DNA from: Rana temporaria
Taxonomy: Eukaryota > Chordata > Amphibia > Anura > Ranidae
Direction: 5' to 3'
Assembly: GCF_905171775.1 (NCBI RefSeq)
Contig: NC_053490.1
Coordinates: 519,480,560 to 519,544,559 of the forward strand
Length of the DNA stretch: 64,000 bases
The translations under genes were made by a program, and so were the position numbers. Below are positions 55,501-61,374 of the stretch, piece by piece (positions within the stretch are counted from its first letter, which is position 1; the number at the start of each line of letters is the position of its first letter). The notes beneath the pieces were generated by a model, which worked only from the letters and a program-made list of their open reading frames with translations, ran no database searches and had not been told where the DNA came from.

Positions 55501-58500
55501 ATTCAAATTTGGCTGGTAGTGGGCGTGTTTTATGTTAAACTATCATGACCCCACGTAATTGACGCTGTTTTCGAACGGCGCATGCGCCATCTGTGGACGT
55601 ATCCCAGTGCGCATGCTTCTAATTACGCCACAAATAGTCAATGCTATCGACGGGAACGTAACTTACGTACAGCCCTATTCGCGAACGACTTACGCAAACA
55701 ACCTAAAATATGACGCTGTTCGTACATTTCCGACGTCCATACCTAACATGACTTACCCCTGCTTTATGAGGGGTAACTTTACGCTGGAAAAAGCCTTATG
55801 TAAACGACGTAAAAAAATGCGCCGGCATATGTACGTTTCTGAATCGGCGTATCTATCTAATTTGCATATTCAACGCGTAAATATACGGAAGTGCCACCTA
55901 GCGGTCAGCGTAAATTTGCACCCTATACGACGGTGTAAGAGACTTACGCCGGCCGTATCTTAGTAAAATTCTGGCGTATCTTGTTTTCTGAATACAGAAA
56001 AAAGATACGCCGGAGCATCCTAGAAGTTACGCAGCGTATCAATAGATACGCCAGCGTAACTTCTTTCTGAATCTGGGCCATAGTGTAGGTGCATCCTGTA
56101 CACAAGGATGTGGTCATTTACAGCTTCAAGAATTAGAATCACCTTTGGCACAAGATCTTTGAAGGCAACATAAAGTACCCAACGCTATTTCTTCTAGAGC
56201 CATCGCTTTTTCCCCCAGGAGGGCAATTTTTGCTTTCTTTCAGGGGCAGCCAGACTAACAACTTATTAAAAGGATATGTTTGTATACACATTGCAAGTAA
56301 AGTGTCAGCAAGCCCTAAAAAATTATTAAAGTCTTCCTATTAAATTTTTTTAATTTCCGCATGCCCTTTGTTTATTTGAAAAACAGTTTCATTATTAAGA
56401 AAATACTTGTTGATCGCGTCAGTGACTATAACTTCTCGGTTTACTATGGCAATGATCTACTGGTTCATCTAGCCTCGGCAGCATTGCCCCCGCAGTTCGA
56501 GTGGTCTGTTGTAGTGCTAAAGCTGGAGAGGCTATATACTGTACAGTGCCTTGAAAAAGTATTCATACCCCTTGAAATTTTCCACATGTTGTCATGTTAC
56601 AACCAAAAACGTAAATGGATTTTATGTCAGCCCTCAAAATTTCCACTGGCCTACTAGCATTTGGCGAGTGGATATAAGCTGGGGGCGAGTGATGACAGGG
56701 CTGCATGACCAATCTCCCTCCAATCTGTGCCTACACTTAGAGTCCCGATGAGATTGGCGGCCGAAGAGGAAAGGTGCATGCTCAGGAAAAGTAGTCTGGT
56801 GATCCGCGCACAGGCAGAGTAGTACACAGGTGCTCTCCTTACAATTCTCATTAAGCCATGGGACCTAACAGTATGACCTCTCTGAGCCTTCCCCCCTCCC
56901 CCGGGCCCCGACCAATGTAGCTGGAGAGCAGAAAGTAATGAGTGAGGTGGAGGATTGCAAAAATTACCACTCCAGTGCAGCGCTCACTGAAAGTTGCCCT
57001 GACATGAGAGCGGCAGCCTTCTAGTTTGTGCAGTTTTCTTCTCCTTGTGCTCTATGTAAGTGTCCAACAGTTTAGCCTGAGCACTGTGAACAGACTGGTC
57101 TCAATGTGTGCTGTGCGCTGTCAGTGTGCGCTGTGCTATGGTGTCAATGGCTGTGCAGTTGTGTGGATCTCAGCGCTGGATTGTACTCCCTCCCGCTGTG
57201 CTGCAGCTCCTCTCCTCTCTGCCAGCCTGAATAAAAGGGGGAAGTGGGGACATGCAAGCGTGAAGCCGCACACACAGGCTCCTGATGATGAGATGAATAG
57301 GAGAGAGAGAGGATGGATGGATGGGAGTTGCAGAGGAGACAGCAAGAGAATGGGGAAGAGACACAGTTCTAGTAGTTTTGTAACTTGATTCTGCATAAAA
57401 CATTGTCATTCCATGAGATAATCTACAAGGGCGTGTTTACGGGTGCAATTAGACGCAGGGCAGTGTATGAATTAGGTGGGGTAACTGGTGGCGAGTAACT
57501 CTTGAGGCCTGGCTAGTAGCTCAGGACTTGAAATTTTGAGCCCTGTTTTATGTAATAGACCAACACAAAGTGGCACATAATTGTGAAGTGGAAGGAAAAT
57601 GATAAATGGTTTTCAATTTTTTTTTACAAATAAATACGTGAAAAGTGTGGGGGGCATTTGTATGGCGCCCCCCGGAGTCAATACTTTGTAGAACCCCTTT
57701 CACTGCAACTACAGCTGCAAGTCTTTTTGGGGATGTCTCTACCAGCTTTGCACATCTAGAAAGGACATTTCTGCCCATTCTTCTTTGTAAAATATCTAAA
57801 ATAAATATCTAAAGCTCTGTCAGATTGGATGGAGAGCGTCTGTGATCAGCAATTTTCAAGACTTGCCACAGATTCTCAATGTGATTTAGGTCTGGACTGT
57901 GACTGGACCATTCTAACACATGAATATGCTTTGATCTAAACCATTCCATTGTAGCTCTGGCTGTATGTTTAGGGTTATTGTCCTGCTGGAAGGTGAACCT
58001 CCCCCCAGTCTCAAGTCTTTTGCAGACCCTAACAGGTTTTCTTTTAAGATTGTCCTGTATTTGGCTCCATCCATCTTCCCATCAACTCTGACCAGCTTCC
58101 CTGCCCCGGCTGAAGAAAAGCATCCCCACACCATGATACTGCCACCACCATATTTTACGGTGGGGATGGTGTGTTCTAGGGTGATGTCTAACACATAAAA
58201 TCCCAATAAAATACATTTACCGTATATACTCGAGTATAAGCCGAGTTTTTCAGCACATTTTTTTGTGCTGAAAATGCCCCCCTTGGCTTATATTCGAGTT
58301 ACCTTTTTGCACCTGATCTCATGGAATTTGGGACCCGGTACCGGAACTTGGTACACATGTAGCCCCACTCTTCCTTTATAAGTGTGCAAAGTTTGTTATC
58401 CGGGGGACCTACGGCCGGGGAGCACCGATTATTTTTATTTTTTTTTCAAAGCCAGGCACCCCTTCCATAGACTCCCATGTTAAACGGTAATTTCTCTGGT

Positions 58501-59740
58501 GAATTTGGGGACCCGGTACCGGCCGGTTGTAGGTTCCCTAGACCACATACTTGGCACACATGTACCCCTATTTCTCCTCTACAAGTGTGCAAAGTTTGTT
58601 GTCTGGAGGACCTACGACCGGGGAGCACTGATTTTTCAAAATCGGTCACCCCTTTCATAGACTCCGATGTTAAACATCAGTCTAGTCATGGACAAAGTGA
58701 GGCATTTGCACCTTTTTGCGGATGGCTCTAGAGATACTGGGCCGGATTCAGAAAGAGATACGACGGCGTTTCTCCTGATACGCCGTCGTATCTCTGAGTC
58801 CGGCGGGTCGTATCTATGCGACTGATTCAGAGAATCAGTTACGCATAGATATCCCTAAGATCCGACAGGTGTAAGTGACTTACACCGTCGGATCTTAGGC
58901 TGCAATTTCAGGCTGGCCGATAGGTGGCGCTTCCGTATGTTTTACGCAAGGAATATGCAAATTAGGATTTCCGCCCGATTCAGAAACGAACGACCGCCTG
59001 GCGCTTTTTTTTTTTACGTCGTTTGCGTTCGGCTTTTTCCAGGGTATAGTTACCCCTGCTATATGAGGCGTAGCTAATGTTAAGTATGGCCGTCGTTCCC
59101 GCGCCGAGTTTTGAAATTTTACGTCGTTTGCGTAAGTCGTTCGCGAATGCGGCTGGACGTCATTTACGTTCACGTCGAAACCAATGACGTCCTTTAGAGC
59201 AATGCACACTGTTTTTTTTTACGGACGGCCCATGCGCCGTTCAAACAAAACGTCAAATACGCGGGGTCAACCCAAATTTAAATAAAACACGCCCCCTACA
59301 TCCCCATTTGAATTACGCGGCCTTACGCCGCAACACATACGTTACGCCGCCGTAACTAAGGGCGCAAGTTTTTTCTGAATAAAGAACTCGCGCCCAAAGT
59401 TAGAGCGGCGTAACGTATCGGAGATACGTTACGCCGGCCGGACAGATACACTTAGGTATCTGAATCCGGCCCTTTTTCTTTAGTGGGGGAGACTAGATTT
59501 TTATTTTTGGCTGGGTGCTTGTTGCAGATTTTTCTTTACTTCTTGTAGTCTGTGGGATCCGAAGAGAGGATAAAACTGACAATAAGGTTTATAATATAGT
59601 CTTGTATTCATATGTACAGTATATTTATTTGTTCTTGGGGTAGTGCTGAAGGTTCCTTGTTCTGTTACAGGTCATTACAGCCTATCCATGAAGCTTCACC
59701 AGAAGACAAGAATCCTTTTCAGGCTGGGGACCTCACATGA
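28499..59740 (+). CDS. CD200R1: CD200R1-like cell-surface receptor gene (six exons, five introns)
   Basis: Coding exons are 28499-28568, 35367-35666, 46420-46677, 48300-48388, 52534-52622 and 59671-59740. Their lengths of 70, 300, 258, 89, 89 and 70 nt sum to 876, giving 291 residues and a stop. Junction phases agree at every intron (1,1,1,0,2). The order is signal peptide, V domain, C2 domain, membrane segment, tail, as in CD200R1, a type I receptor on myeloid cells that binds CD200 and restrains activation through the adaptor DOK2. Family-specific signs are an extra cysteine pair in the V domain (STCK and NQCN) besides LLEC and YRC, and C2 motifs AAEISW and TCRVSH. The tail lacks tyrosine, so inhibitory signalling of the mammalian type is doubtful. 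An upstream non-coding exon is likely. All introns are full of transposons. The identification rests on remembered family features; the exon chain is seen directly. Confidence 0.82.
28635..29040. mobile_element. Palindromic MITE, AAGCCCTGTACA ends, in CD200R-like intron 1
   Basis: AAGCCCTGTACAAACGATCG pairs with CGATCGTGTGTACAGGGCTT. It starts 66 bp after the exon 1 donor. Confidence 0.75.
29218..30344 (-). mobile_element. Truncated CCACTTAAG-type TTAA element split by MITE E
   Basis: Shares CACAAATAGAGCTTTCTTTT and the TATAAACAAAAA segments with 1372-2342. Both termini are lost. Confidence 0.6.
29459..30177 (-). mobile_element. GGGCCAGATTCA-family MITE, copy E (GGGGCAGATCCAC subtype)
   Basis: Ends GGGGCAGATCCAC and GTGGATCTGCCCC flanked by AAT on both sides. 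It shares a subtype with copies H and I. Confidence 0.85.
30358..30400 (+). ncRNA. Hammerhead-ribozyme-like remnant
   Basis: CTGAAGA fits the CUGANGA box. A perfect five-base stem II follows (AGCGT and ACGCT with an 8-nt loop). The GAAA box is damaged (CAAC), then ATATC takes the place of ATGTC. Only a short fragment of the surrounding element remains. Confidence 0.4.
30429..30872. mobile_element. Palindromic MITE, ATGCCGCGTACACAC ends
   Basis: ATGCCGCGTACACACCATCA pairs with TGATGGTGTGTACGCGGCAT. Related elements lie at 42027-42559 and 49371-50684. Confidence 0.8.
31000..31719 (-). mobile_element. GGGCCAGATTCA-family MITE, copy F
   Basis: Ends GGCCCAGATTCAG and TTGAATCTGGGCC, flanked by AAT. 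Very similar to copy L at 50888-51625, but it lacks a 26-bp hairpin segment near its right end. Confidence 0.85.
31723..32149. other. Intron 1 sequence, nothing recognised
   Basis: Apparently single-copy within this window; no supported exon or repeat. Confidence 0.5.
32492..33971 (-). mobile_element. TTAA nest, level 3 (CCACTTAAG type)
   Basis: TTAA at 32488 and 33972 flanks CCACTTAAGG (split by level 4) and GGCTTAAGTGG. It is the inverse of the family at 1372-2342. Confidence 0.85.
32500..32989. mobile_element. TTAA nest, level 4 (innermost, youngest)
   Basis: TTAA at 32496 and 32990 flanks AGGGTTTGTAAAGGAA and TTCCTTTACAACTCCT. It sits in the CCACTTAAG terminus of level 3, only a few bases from its edge. 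Confidence 0.85.
34526..35229 (-). mobile_element. GGGCCAGATTCA-family MITE, copy G
   Basis: Ends GGGCTAGATTCAG and ATGAATCTAGCCC. No matching 3-bp flank is visible. Confidence 0.8.
35367..35666 (+). CDS. CD200R1: CD200R-like exon 2: V-type immunoglobulin domain
   Basis: The acceptor is TTTGACTTTCAG/GT and the donor is TTTTCG/GTACGT, both phase 1, so exactly 100 codons are added. The Ig B-strand cysteine (LLEC), C-strand tryptophan (ITWKI) and F-strand cysteine (GTYRCEV) are present. A second cysteine pair (STCKAS, NQCNTK) sits where CD200R proteins have an extra disulfide between the C' and D strands. Potential N-glycosylation sites are NST, NQS and NIT. This domain binds CD200 in mammals. 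The frame is fully open, which argues for selection because the surrounding sequence is mostly decayed transposons. Confidence 0.85.
35751..36929. mobile_element. hAT-type element, 8-bp TSD CTATATAT, with MITE H inside
   Basis: Ends CAGGGCCATCTTAATAGC and ATTAAGATGGCCCTG, flanked by CTATATAT (35743-35750 and 36930-36937). It begins 84 bp after the V exon donor. Confidence 0.82.
35880..36601 (+). mobile_element. GGGCCAGATTCA-family MITE, copy H
   Basis: Ends GGGCCAGATCCAC and GTGGATCTGGCCC with ATA on both sides; GATCCAC subtype. Confidence 0.87.
36945..37156. mobile_element. Tc1-type MITE
   Basis: Ends CAGTGCATCC and GGATGCACT at TA; the interior GAAAAAGTGAAGCGCTGTGA matches the usual Tc1 sub-terminal region. 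Confidence 0.65.
37326..37510. mobile_element. hAT MITE, 8-bp TSD TATTAAGG
   Basis: CAGTGGTCATCAACCCTGTC pairs with GACAGGGTTGATGACCACTG. The flanks 37318-37325 and 37511-37518 are both TATTAAGG. Confidence 0.92.
38463..38999 (+). pseudogene. Harbinger-type transposase C-terminus ending in a poly(A) tract
   Basis: The frame CQIIGACCMLHNFAVRRGLE through AARRRLAEGIFAQ and a stop at 38649 matches the C-terminal end of PIF/Harbinger (HARBI1-like) transposases. The inserted segment stops after a run of 14 A at about 38979, and the Tc1 sequence then resumes (CAAGTTCACCTCC). A 5'-truncated retrocopy of a Harbinger transcript is the likely origin. It is too short to act as a nuclease. Confidence 0.6.
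39670..40392 (-). mobile_element. GGGCCAGATTCA-family MITE, copy I
   Basis: GGGGCAGATCCAC and TAGATCTGCCCC with TTA on both sides; GATCCAC subtype. Confidence 0.87.
40658..40835. mobile_element. Tigger-like element fragment
   Basis: Matches the left part of the element at 4748 (TTGGATTGCGAGCATAATCC, GAAGTCAATGGAAACGAAAA). The right part is missing. Confidence 0.65.
41059..41432. mobile_element. MITE with CATACCTCCCAACT ends
   Basis: CATACCTCCCAACT pairs with AGTTGGGAGGTGTG. The flanking repeat CAGCCG (6 bp) is seen on both sides. The interior holds repeated TGTCCCTSATTT phrases. Confidence 0.65.
41439..42026. other. Intron 2 sequence, nothing recognised
   Basis: No coding or repeat signature that I can support. 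Confidence 0.45.
42027..42559. mobile_element. Palindromic MITE, TAATGCCGCGTACACAC ends
   Basis: TAATGCCGCGTACACACGAC pairs with GTCATGTGTACGCGGCATTA (one mismatch). Confidence 0.8.
42613..43104. mobile_element. TTAA-flanked palindromic MITE, AGTGGAGGTTCACCC type
   Basis: TTAA at 42609 and 43105 flanks AGTGGAGGTTCACCC and GGGTGAACCTCCACT. A central hairpin lies around GGCGCCTGCGC/GCGCAGGCGCC. Confidence 0.87.
43361..44092 (-). mobile_element. GGGCCAGATTCA-family MITE, copy J
   Basis: GGGCCAGATTCAC and GTGAATCTGGCCC with AAA on both sides. Confidence 0.88.
44093..44935 (-). mobile_element. Penelope-like terminal-repeat remnant
   Basis: Its style matches other pLTRs here, and it starts (minus strand) with a hammerhead-like motif at 44875-44914. 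No reverse transcriptase is present; the boundaries are approximate. Confidence 0.45.
44875..44914 (-). ncRNA. Hammerhead-ribozyme-like remnant
   Basis: On the minus strand: TTGATAA, stem II GTCAC/GTGAC, GCAA, then TGCGTCGGG. The core differs from CUGANGA and GAAA at three positions, so it is probably inactive. Confidence 0.4.
44936..45501. other. Intron 2 sequence left of the pseudo-exon; nothing recognised
   Basis: AT-rich, without repeat ends. It may be part of the duplicated V exon's original flank. Confidence 0.4.
45502..45814 (+). pseudogene. Degenerate second V-type exon of the CD200R-like gene
   Basis: This stretch is clearly related to the V exon at 35367. It encodes VILQCGLEHKETF in one frame, then ISWNIVLDTYNCTA, DEGHYTCIIVTE and YIVMSLKM in another. 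A net frame change lies near 45585-45605, where a 9-bp direct repeat (CCTTTACAA twice) suggests slippage. The frame ends in TAG directly at the donor, and no phase-1 acceptor is evident at the left. The donor itself, TAG/GTAAGT at 45815, is excellent. It is best read as a duplicated V exon that lost coding ability. A sequence error could in principle restore the frame but not remove the terminal stop. Confidence 0.75.
45815..46419. other. Intron 2 sequence with a short repeat fragment
   Basis: A fragment near 46298-46350 (GGGAATTGTAGTTTCGCAAC followed by AGCTGGAGGGCC) looks like one end of a hAT MITE. Nothing else is recognised. Confidence 0.4.
46420..46677 (+). CDS. CD200R1: CD200R-like exon 3: C2-type immunoglobulin domain
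   Basis: The acceptor CCCTTTTTAG/CT is strong, and the donor GAAG/GTGAAT gives phase 1. An alternative donor nine bases earlier (CATG/GTACAG) would keep the same phase. The 86 codons contain the B-strand cysteine (NPECTAHG), the C-strand tryptophan (AAEISWTP) and the F-strand cysteine (MVTCRVSH). N-glycosylation sites are NKT and NVT. The AAxISW and TCxVSH motifs are characteristic of the membrane-proximal domain of CD200R proteins. The additional cysteine pair I recall in the human domain (after ISWIPEG and before HWEV) is absent at both positions. Confidence 0.85.
46733..47117. mobile_element. TTAA MITE, AGCGGGAGTTCCCCC type, right end lost
   Basis: TTAA at 46729, a C16 run, and a self-complementary interior (GGCGTTCCTAAGCGAAGAGG and its inverse). 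The right terminus is replaced by a Tigger fragment. Confidence 0.65.
47125..47373. mobile_element. Tigger-like element fragment, inverted
   Basis: The right end AATCCGAGGTTCAACTG then TA, and CATTGACTTCAATTTGAAAA, match the inverse of the left half at 4748. Confidence 0.7.
47374..48299. other. Intron 3 sequence, partly repetitive
   Basis: A G9-G10 run is at about 47437-47448. The GC-rich stretch 47790-48160 contains CCGGCATCCAGG and CCTGGATGCCGG in inverted orientation, probably a decayed MITE. No gene seen. Confidence 0.45.
48300..48388 (+). CDS. CD200R1: CD200R-like exon 4: transmembrane segment
   Basis: A long pyrimidine tract ends in CATTCTAG/GA, a textbook acceptor. The exon enters in phase 1 and leaves in phase 0 at ACGGAG/GTATTT. 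It encodes about 30 residues. After a short stalk (GKHLSW) there is a hydrophobic span of roughly 20 residues from ILAYIIFP to LFIFM, then the basic stop-transfer stretch KIKTE. The only charged residue near the outer edge is a lysine before ILAY. There is no buried charge of the kind that lets activating CD200R-like proteins pair with DAP12. Confidence 0.8.
48535..49240 (-). mobile_element. Penelope-like terminal-repeat remnant
   Basis: On the minus strand it starts with a hammerhead-like motif, then a GC-rich segment, then AT-rich sequence. No reverse transcriptase is present; ends are approximate. Confidence 0.5.
49176..49215 (-). ncRNA. Hammerhead-ribozyme-like motif, best preserved core
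   Basis: On the minus strand: CTGATGA (exact), stem II GTCACG-TGT-CGTGAC (six perfect pairs), GTAA instead of GAAA, then CGCGTA giving a short stem III with GTA as cleavage triplet. One core base is changed. Confidence 0.55.
49479..50591. mobile_element. MITE, GGAGCCGGTTCACACAGGGG type, middle level
   Basis: GAGCCGGTTCACACAGGGGC pairs with CCCCTGTGTGAACCGGCTC. It contains MITE K. Confidence 0.8.
49751..50420 (-). mobile_element. GGGCCAGATTCA-family MITE, copy K (inner level)
   Basis: GGGCCAGATTCAC and GTGAATCTGGCCC... ends with AAG on both sides. Close to copy D in inverse orientation. Confidence 0.88.
50888..51625 (-). mobile_element. GGGCCAGATTCA-family MITE, copy L
   Basis: GGCCCAGATTCAG and TTGAATCTGGGCC with TAG on both sides. 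Near-identical to copy F, and it retains the hairpin CCGCGCAACC/GGTTGCGCGG. Confidence 0.87.
51775..52502 (+). mobile_element. GGGCCAGATTCA-family MITE, copy M
   Basis: Ends GCTAGATTCAG and CTGAATCTGGC; the target duplication is unclear. Its right edge lies about 8 bp from the T-run of the exon 5 acceptor. Confidence 0.8.
52534..52622 (+). CDS. CD200R1: CD200R-like exon 5: proximal cytoplasmic tail
   Basis: A T10 run followed by AATCTTGATGTAG gives the acceptor, and CCCAG/GTTGGT is the donor. Entry is phase 0 and exit phase 2, fitting exons 4 and 6. The 29 codons begin TICCQKEPG and end PPTPEEVIDP. A second in-frame acceptor, TTGCCAG at 52548, would drop five codons. The acidic, proline-containing stretch matches the middle of the mammalian tail (a threonine-rich segment followed by Glu/Asp). 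No tyrosine is present. A MITE ends at 52502, only about 30 bp upstream of the acceptor. Confidence 0.72.
52891..54265. mobile_element. hAT-type element, 8-bp TSD CTCGATTT, carrying a minisatellite
   Basis: Ends CAGTGGTGGCTG and GCACCACCACTG. CTCGATTT is at 52883-52890 and 54266-54273. No transposase is present. Confidence 0.85.
53008..53842. repeat. 23-bp minisatellite
   Basis: Roughly 36 units of TGCCCCCAAATGCAGCCAGT plus TTG, with variants CAA/CAT for CAG and TCC for CCC. Units of 22 bp (one C and a neighbouring base lost) shift phase. Three units make 69 bp, so all frames can stay open on both strands; this explains the long Cys/Pro-rich and Gly/His-rich open frames, which I do not call genes. 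Confidence 0.95.
54358..54834. other. Repeat-like sequence, no gene
   Basis: It starts with GGGCTTTTTTTTTCAGCTGG, which looks like the end of a hAT MITE; the other end was not found. Confidence 0.35.
54835..55270. repeat. 62-bp minisatellite, about seven units
   Basis: CGCACCCCTGAAATCTGCAC recurs at 54841, 54903, 54965, 55027, 55089, 55151 and 55213, exactly every 62 bp. Units hardly differ, so expansion is recent. Confidence 0.95.
55290..55342. mobile_element. Tc1-type terminus
   Basis: AGGTGACCCAATACTTTTGG then CAATATA resembles the right end of a Tc1 family. MITE N is inserted directly after it. Confidence 0.5.
55343..56079 (-). mobile_element. GGGCCAGATTCA-family MITE, copy N
   Basis: GGGCCAGATTCAG and CTGAATCTGGGCC with ATA on both sides. 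It carries a 134-codon open frame (55559-55963), which I consider non-coding. Confidence 0.87.
56083..56543. other. Intron 5 sequence, nothing recognised
   Basis: AT-rich; no supported gene or repeat boundary. Confidence 0.45.
56544..58210 (-). pseudogene. Tc1-like transposon with dead transposase
   Basis: The left end CAGTGCCTTGAAAAAGTATT is at TA. After a hAT insertion the inverse of the transposase follows. The minus-strand frame at 57913-58206 reads YGGGSIMVWGCFSSAGAGKL, typical of the central catalytic core of Tc1 transposases; the frame is then lost. The right end is truncated near 58210. Confidence 0.8.
56628..57545. mobile_element. hAT-type element, 8-bp TSD TTTTATGT
   Basis: CAGCCCTCAAAATTTC and GAAATTTTGAGCCCTG, flanked by TTTTATGT (56620-56627 and 57546-57553), inside the Tc1 remnant. 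No transposase frame is recognised. Confidence 0.88.
58219..58735. mobile_element. MITE fragment, TACCGTATATACTCGAG end, with internal duplication
   Basis: The left end TACCGTATATACTCGAGTAT is followed by a hairpin (TTCAGCAC/GTGCTGAA). A segment with ACCCGGTACCGG and TGTGCAAAGTTTGTT occurs twice (about 58324-58480 and 58499-58660). The right end is missing, with MITE O starting nearby. Confidence 0.65.
58739..59472 (+). mobile_element. GGGCCAGATTCA-family MITE, copy O (GGGCCGGATTCAG subtype)
   Basis: GGGCCGGATTCAG and CTGAATCCGGCCC. The flanks ACT and TTT do not match, so its target duplication is lost or the ends eroded. Confidence 0.82.
59671..59740 (+). CDS. CD200R1: CD200R-like exon 6: distal cytoplasmic tail and stop
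   Basis: The acceptor CCTTGTTCTGTTACAG/G is strong. The phase-2 join produces arginine, then SLQPIHEASPEDKNPFQ, then AGDLT and TGA at 59738-59740. The QP and NP positions line up with the end of the mammalian tail, where the segment carries three tyrosines including the NPLY signalling motif. Here the corresponding positions read QPI and NPFQ, with no tyrosine. A cryptic acceptor at 59680 would give a different, longer frame with one tyrosine, but it shows no resemblance to the family. Confidence 0.75.
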
Positions 59741-60119
59741 CTACAAAGCCAATGAGCGGAGTCTTACCTTAGGATCTTGTCTTGTGGCATAAAAGCCTAT
59801 CAAGAGCCCAGTTTAGGTTCCTTTATCCTAAAATATGGTATTATGTGAGTTCCAGTTGTAGGACTCGCGGGCATTGTTTTGGCTTTTTTTCGTTGTTTTG
59901 TTTTTGGGTTTTTCCTCTATTGTTGTTTTTATTCTTCAGGACTACTTGCCGTCGTTTCGTTAGATTAGGCGACCCATCAGATTTTGTAATGGAAGTGACG
60001 TTCCGTCGCCGCCATCTTGCTGCACCCCACACTCCTCCACAGTAAGTATACATTGAGAAGGCAGCAAGCTGACATCTTGTTACACCCACCAGAGTCTTGC
60101 ATTTCACACTTATTTTTAA
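59741..60119 (+). other. Probable start of the CD200R-like 3' UTR
   Basis: No splice donor or repeat boundary is evident between the stop codon and the hAT element at 60128, so this is taken as 3' UTR. I see no AATAAA in it. The next plausible polyadenylation signal is GAATAAAGAG near 62851, beyond a hAT element and an LTR-like sequence, so the true mRNA end is unresolved. Confidence 0.4.
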
Positions 60120-60127
60120 CAGTTAAC

Positions 60128-61139
60128 TAGGGTTGTCCCGATACCACTTTTTTAGGACCGAGTACAAGTACCGATACCTTTTTTCAAGTACTCGCCGATA
60201 CCGAATACCGATACTTTTTTTTAAATGTGTCCCCAAATGCAGCCATGTCCCCCCACATATGCAGCCATGTCCCCCCCCCATATGCAGCCATGTCCCCCCC
60301 CCCATATGCAGCCATGTCCCCCCCATATCCAGCCATGTCCCCCCCATATGCAGCCATGTCCCCCCATATGCAGCCATGTCCCCCCCATATGCAGCCATGT
60401 CCCCCCCATATGCAGCCATGTCCCCCCATATGCAGCCATGTCCCCCCCATATCCAGCCATGTCCCCCCCATATCCAGCCATGTCCCCCCATATGCAGCCA
60501 TGTCCCCCCATATGCAGCCATGTCCCCCCCTATGCAGCCATGCCCCCCCCTATGCAGCCATGTCCCCCCCATATGCAGCCATGTCCCCCCCATATGCAGC
60601 CATGTCCCCCCCATATGCAGCCATGTCCCCCCCATATGCAGCCAAGTCCCCCCCATATCCGCAGCCATGTCCCCCCCATATGCAGCCATGTCCCCCCCAT
60701 ATCCAGCCAAGTCCCCCCATATCCAGCCATGTCCCCCCCATATAGGCATCCATGTCCCCCTTACCGACATGCTGCCTCATCCCCGCTGCCGCCGACGCTT
60801 GGGTAATACGGGCGGCGAACATTACAGCTCTCATTTGAATAGCTGTAGTCTTTCGTGCCGCGCTGCGTATAGACACTCCCCCTTGCTCGGGATTGGACAG
60901 TTCACCCGAGCAAGGGGGAGTGTCTATACGTGGCGTGGCGGGAAACACTACAGCTATTCAAATGAAAGCTGTAATGTTCCCCACCCGTATTAACCAAGTG
61001 GCGGCGGCAGCGGGGATGCGGCGTAGCGTTGGCGGCGGGGGGGGAGTATTCTATTTAGGTATCGGGGGCATTTGCGGGAGTACAAGTACTCCCGCAACTA
61101 CTCGGAATCGGTCCCGATACTAGTATCGGGACAACCCTA
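60128..61139. mobile_element. hAT-type element, 8-bp TSD CAGTTAAC, carrying a minisatellite
   Basis: TAGGGTTGTCCCGATACC pairs with GTATCGGGACAACCCTA (near match). CAGTTAAC is at 60120-60127 and 61140-61147. A hairpin around CCTTGCTCGGG/CCCGAGCAAGG (60880-60920) lies right of the array. Confidence 0.88.
60232..60756. repeat. 20-22-bp minisatellite inside hAT element
   Basis: Units of CCCCATATGCAGCCATGTCC type, with C-run length varying from 5 to 8. The variable C-run shifts frame from unit to unit, giving several long but meaningless open frames. Confidence 0.93.
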
Positions 61140-61147
61140 CAGTTAAC

Positions 61148-61350
61148 AGTAAGTTTATATAGTGAAATTCAGTATTTTTTACGTCTCTGACAATTTGGAT
61201 GTTGAATTTTAAAAGCAGCAGCCAGCCTGCTGATCTCACAGGTTTGCTAATATGACAGAACACCGCTGCTTTTAAAATTCAACATCTGAACAGTCAGACG
61301 GATTTTGAAATATTGAATTTCACTGTATAAGCTCCGTTTACTGTAAAAAA
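61148..61350. repeat. Inverted repeat around ATTTTAAAAGCAGC
   Basis: GTTGAATTTTAAAAGCAGC is mirrored by GCTGCTTTTAAAATTCAAC, and GTGAAATTCA by TGAATTTCAC. Probably a palindromic MITE into which the hAT at 60128 inserted. Confidence 0.6.
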
Positions 61351-61374
61351 AATATGTGTAAAATGTAAGATGAG

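Noticed and set aside
59680..59790. Alternative acceptor giving a longer tail with one tyrosine (HDY)
   Set aside because: The sequence has no resemblance to CD200R tails, whereas the upstream acceptor gives the QP...NP match and has the better pyrimidine tract.
60123..60993. Overlapping open frames of 100-286 codons on both strands
   Set aside because: They are products of the C-rich minisatellite in a hAT element.
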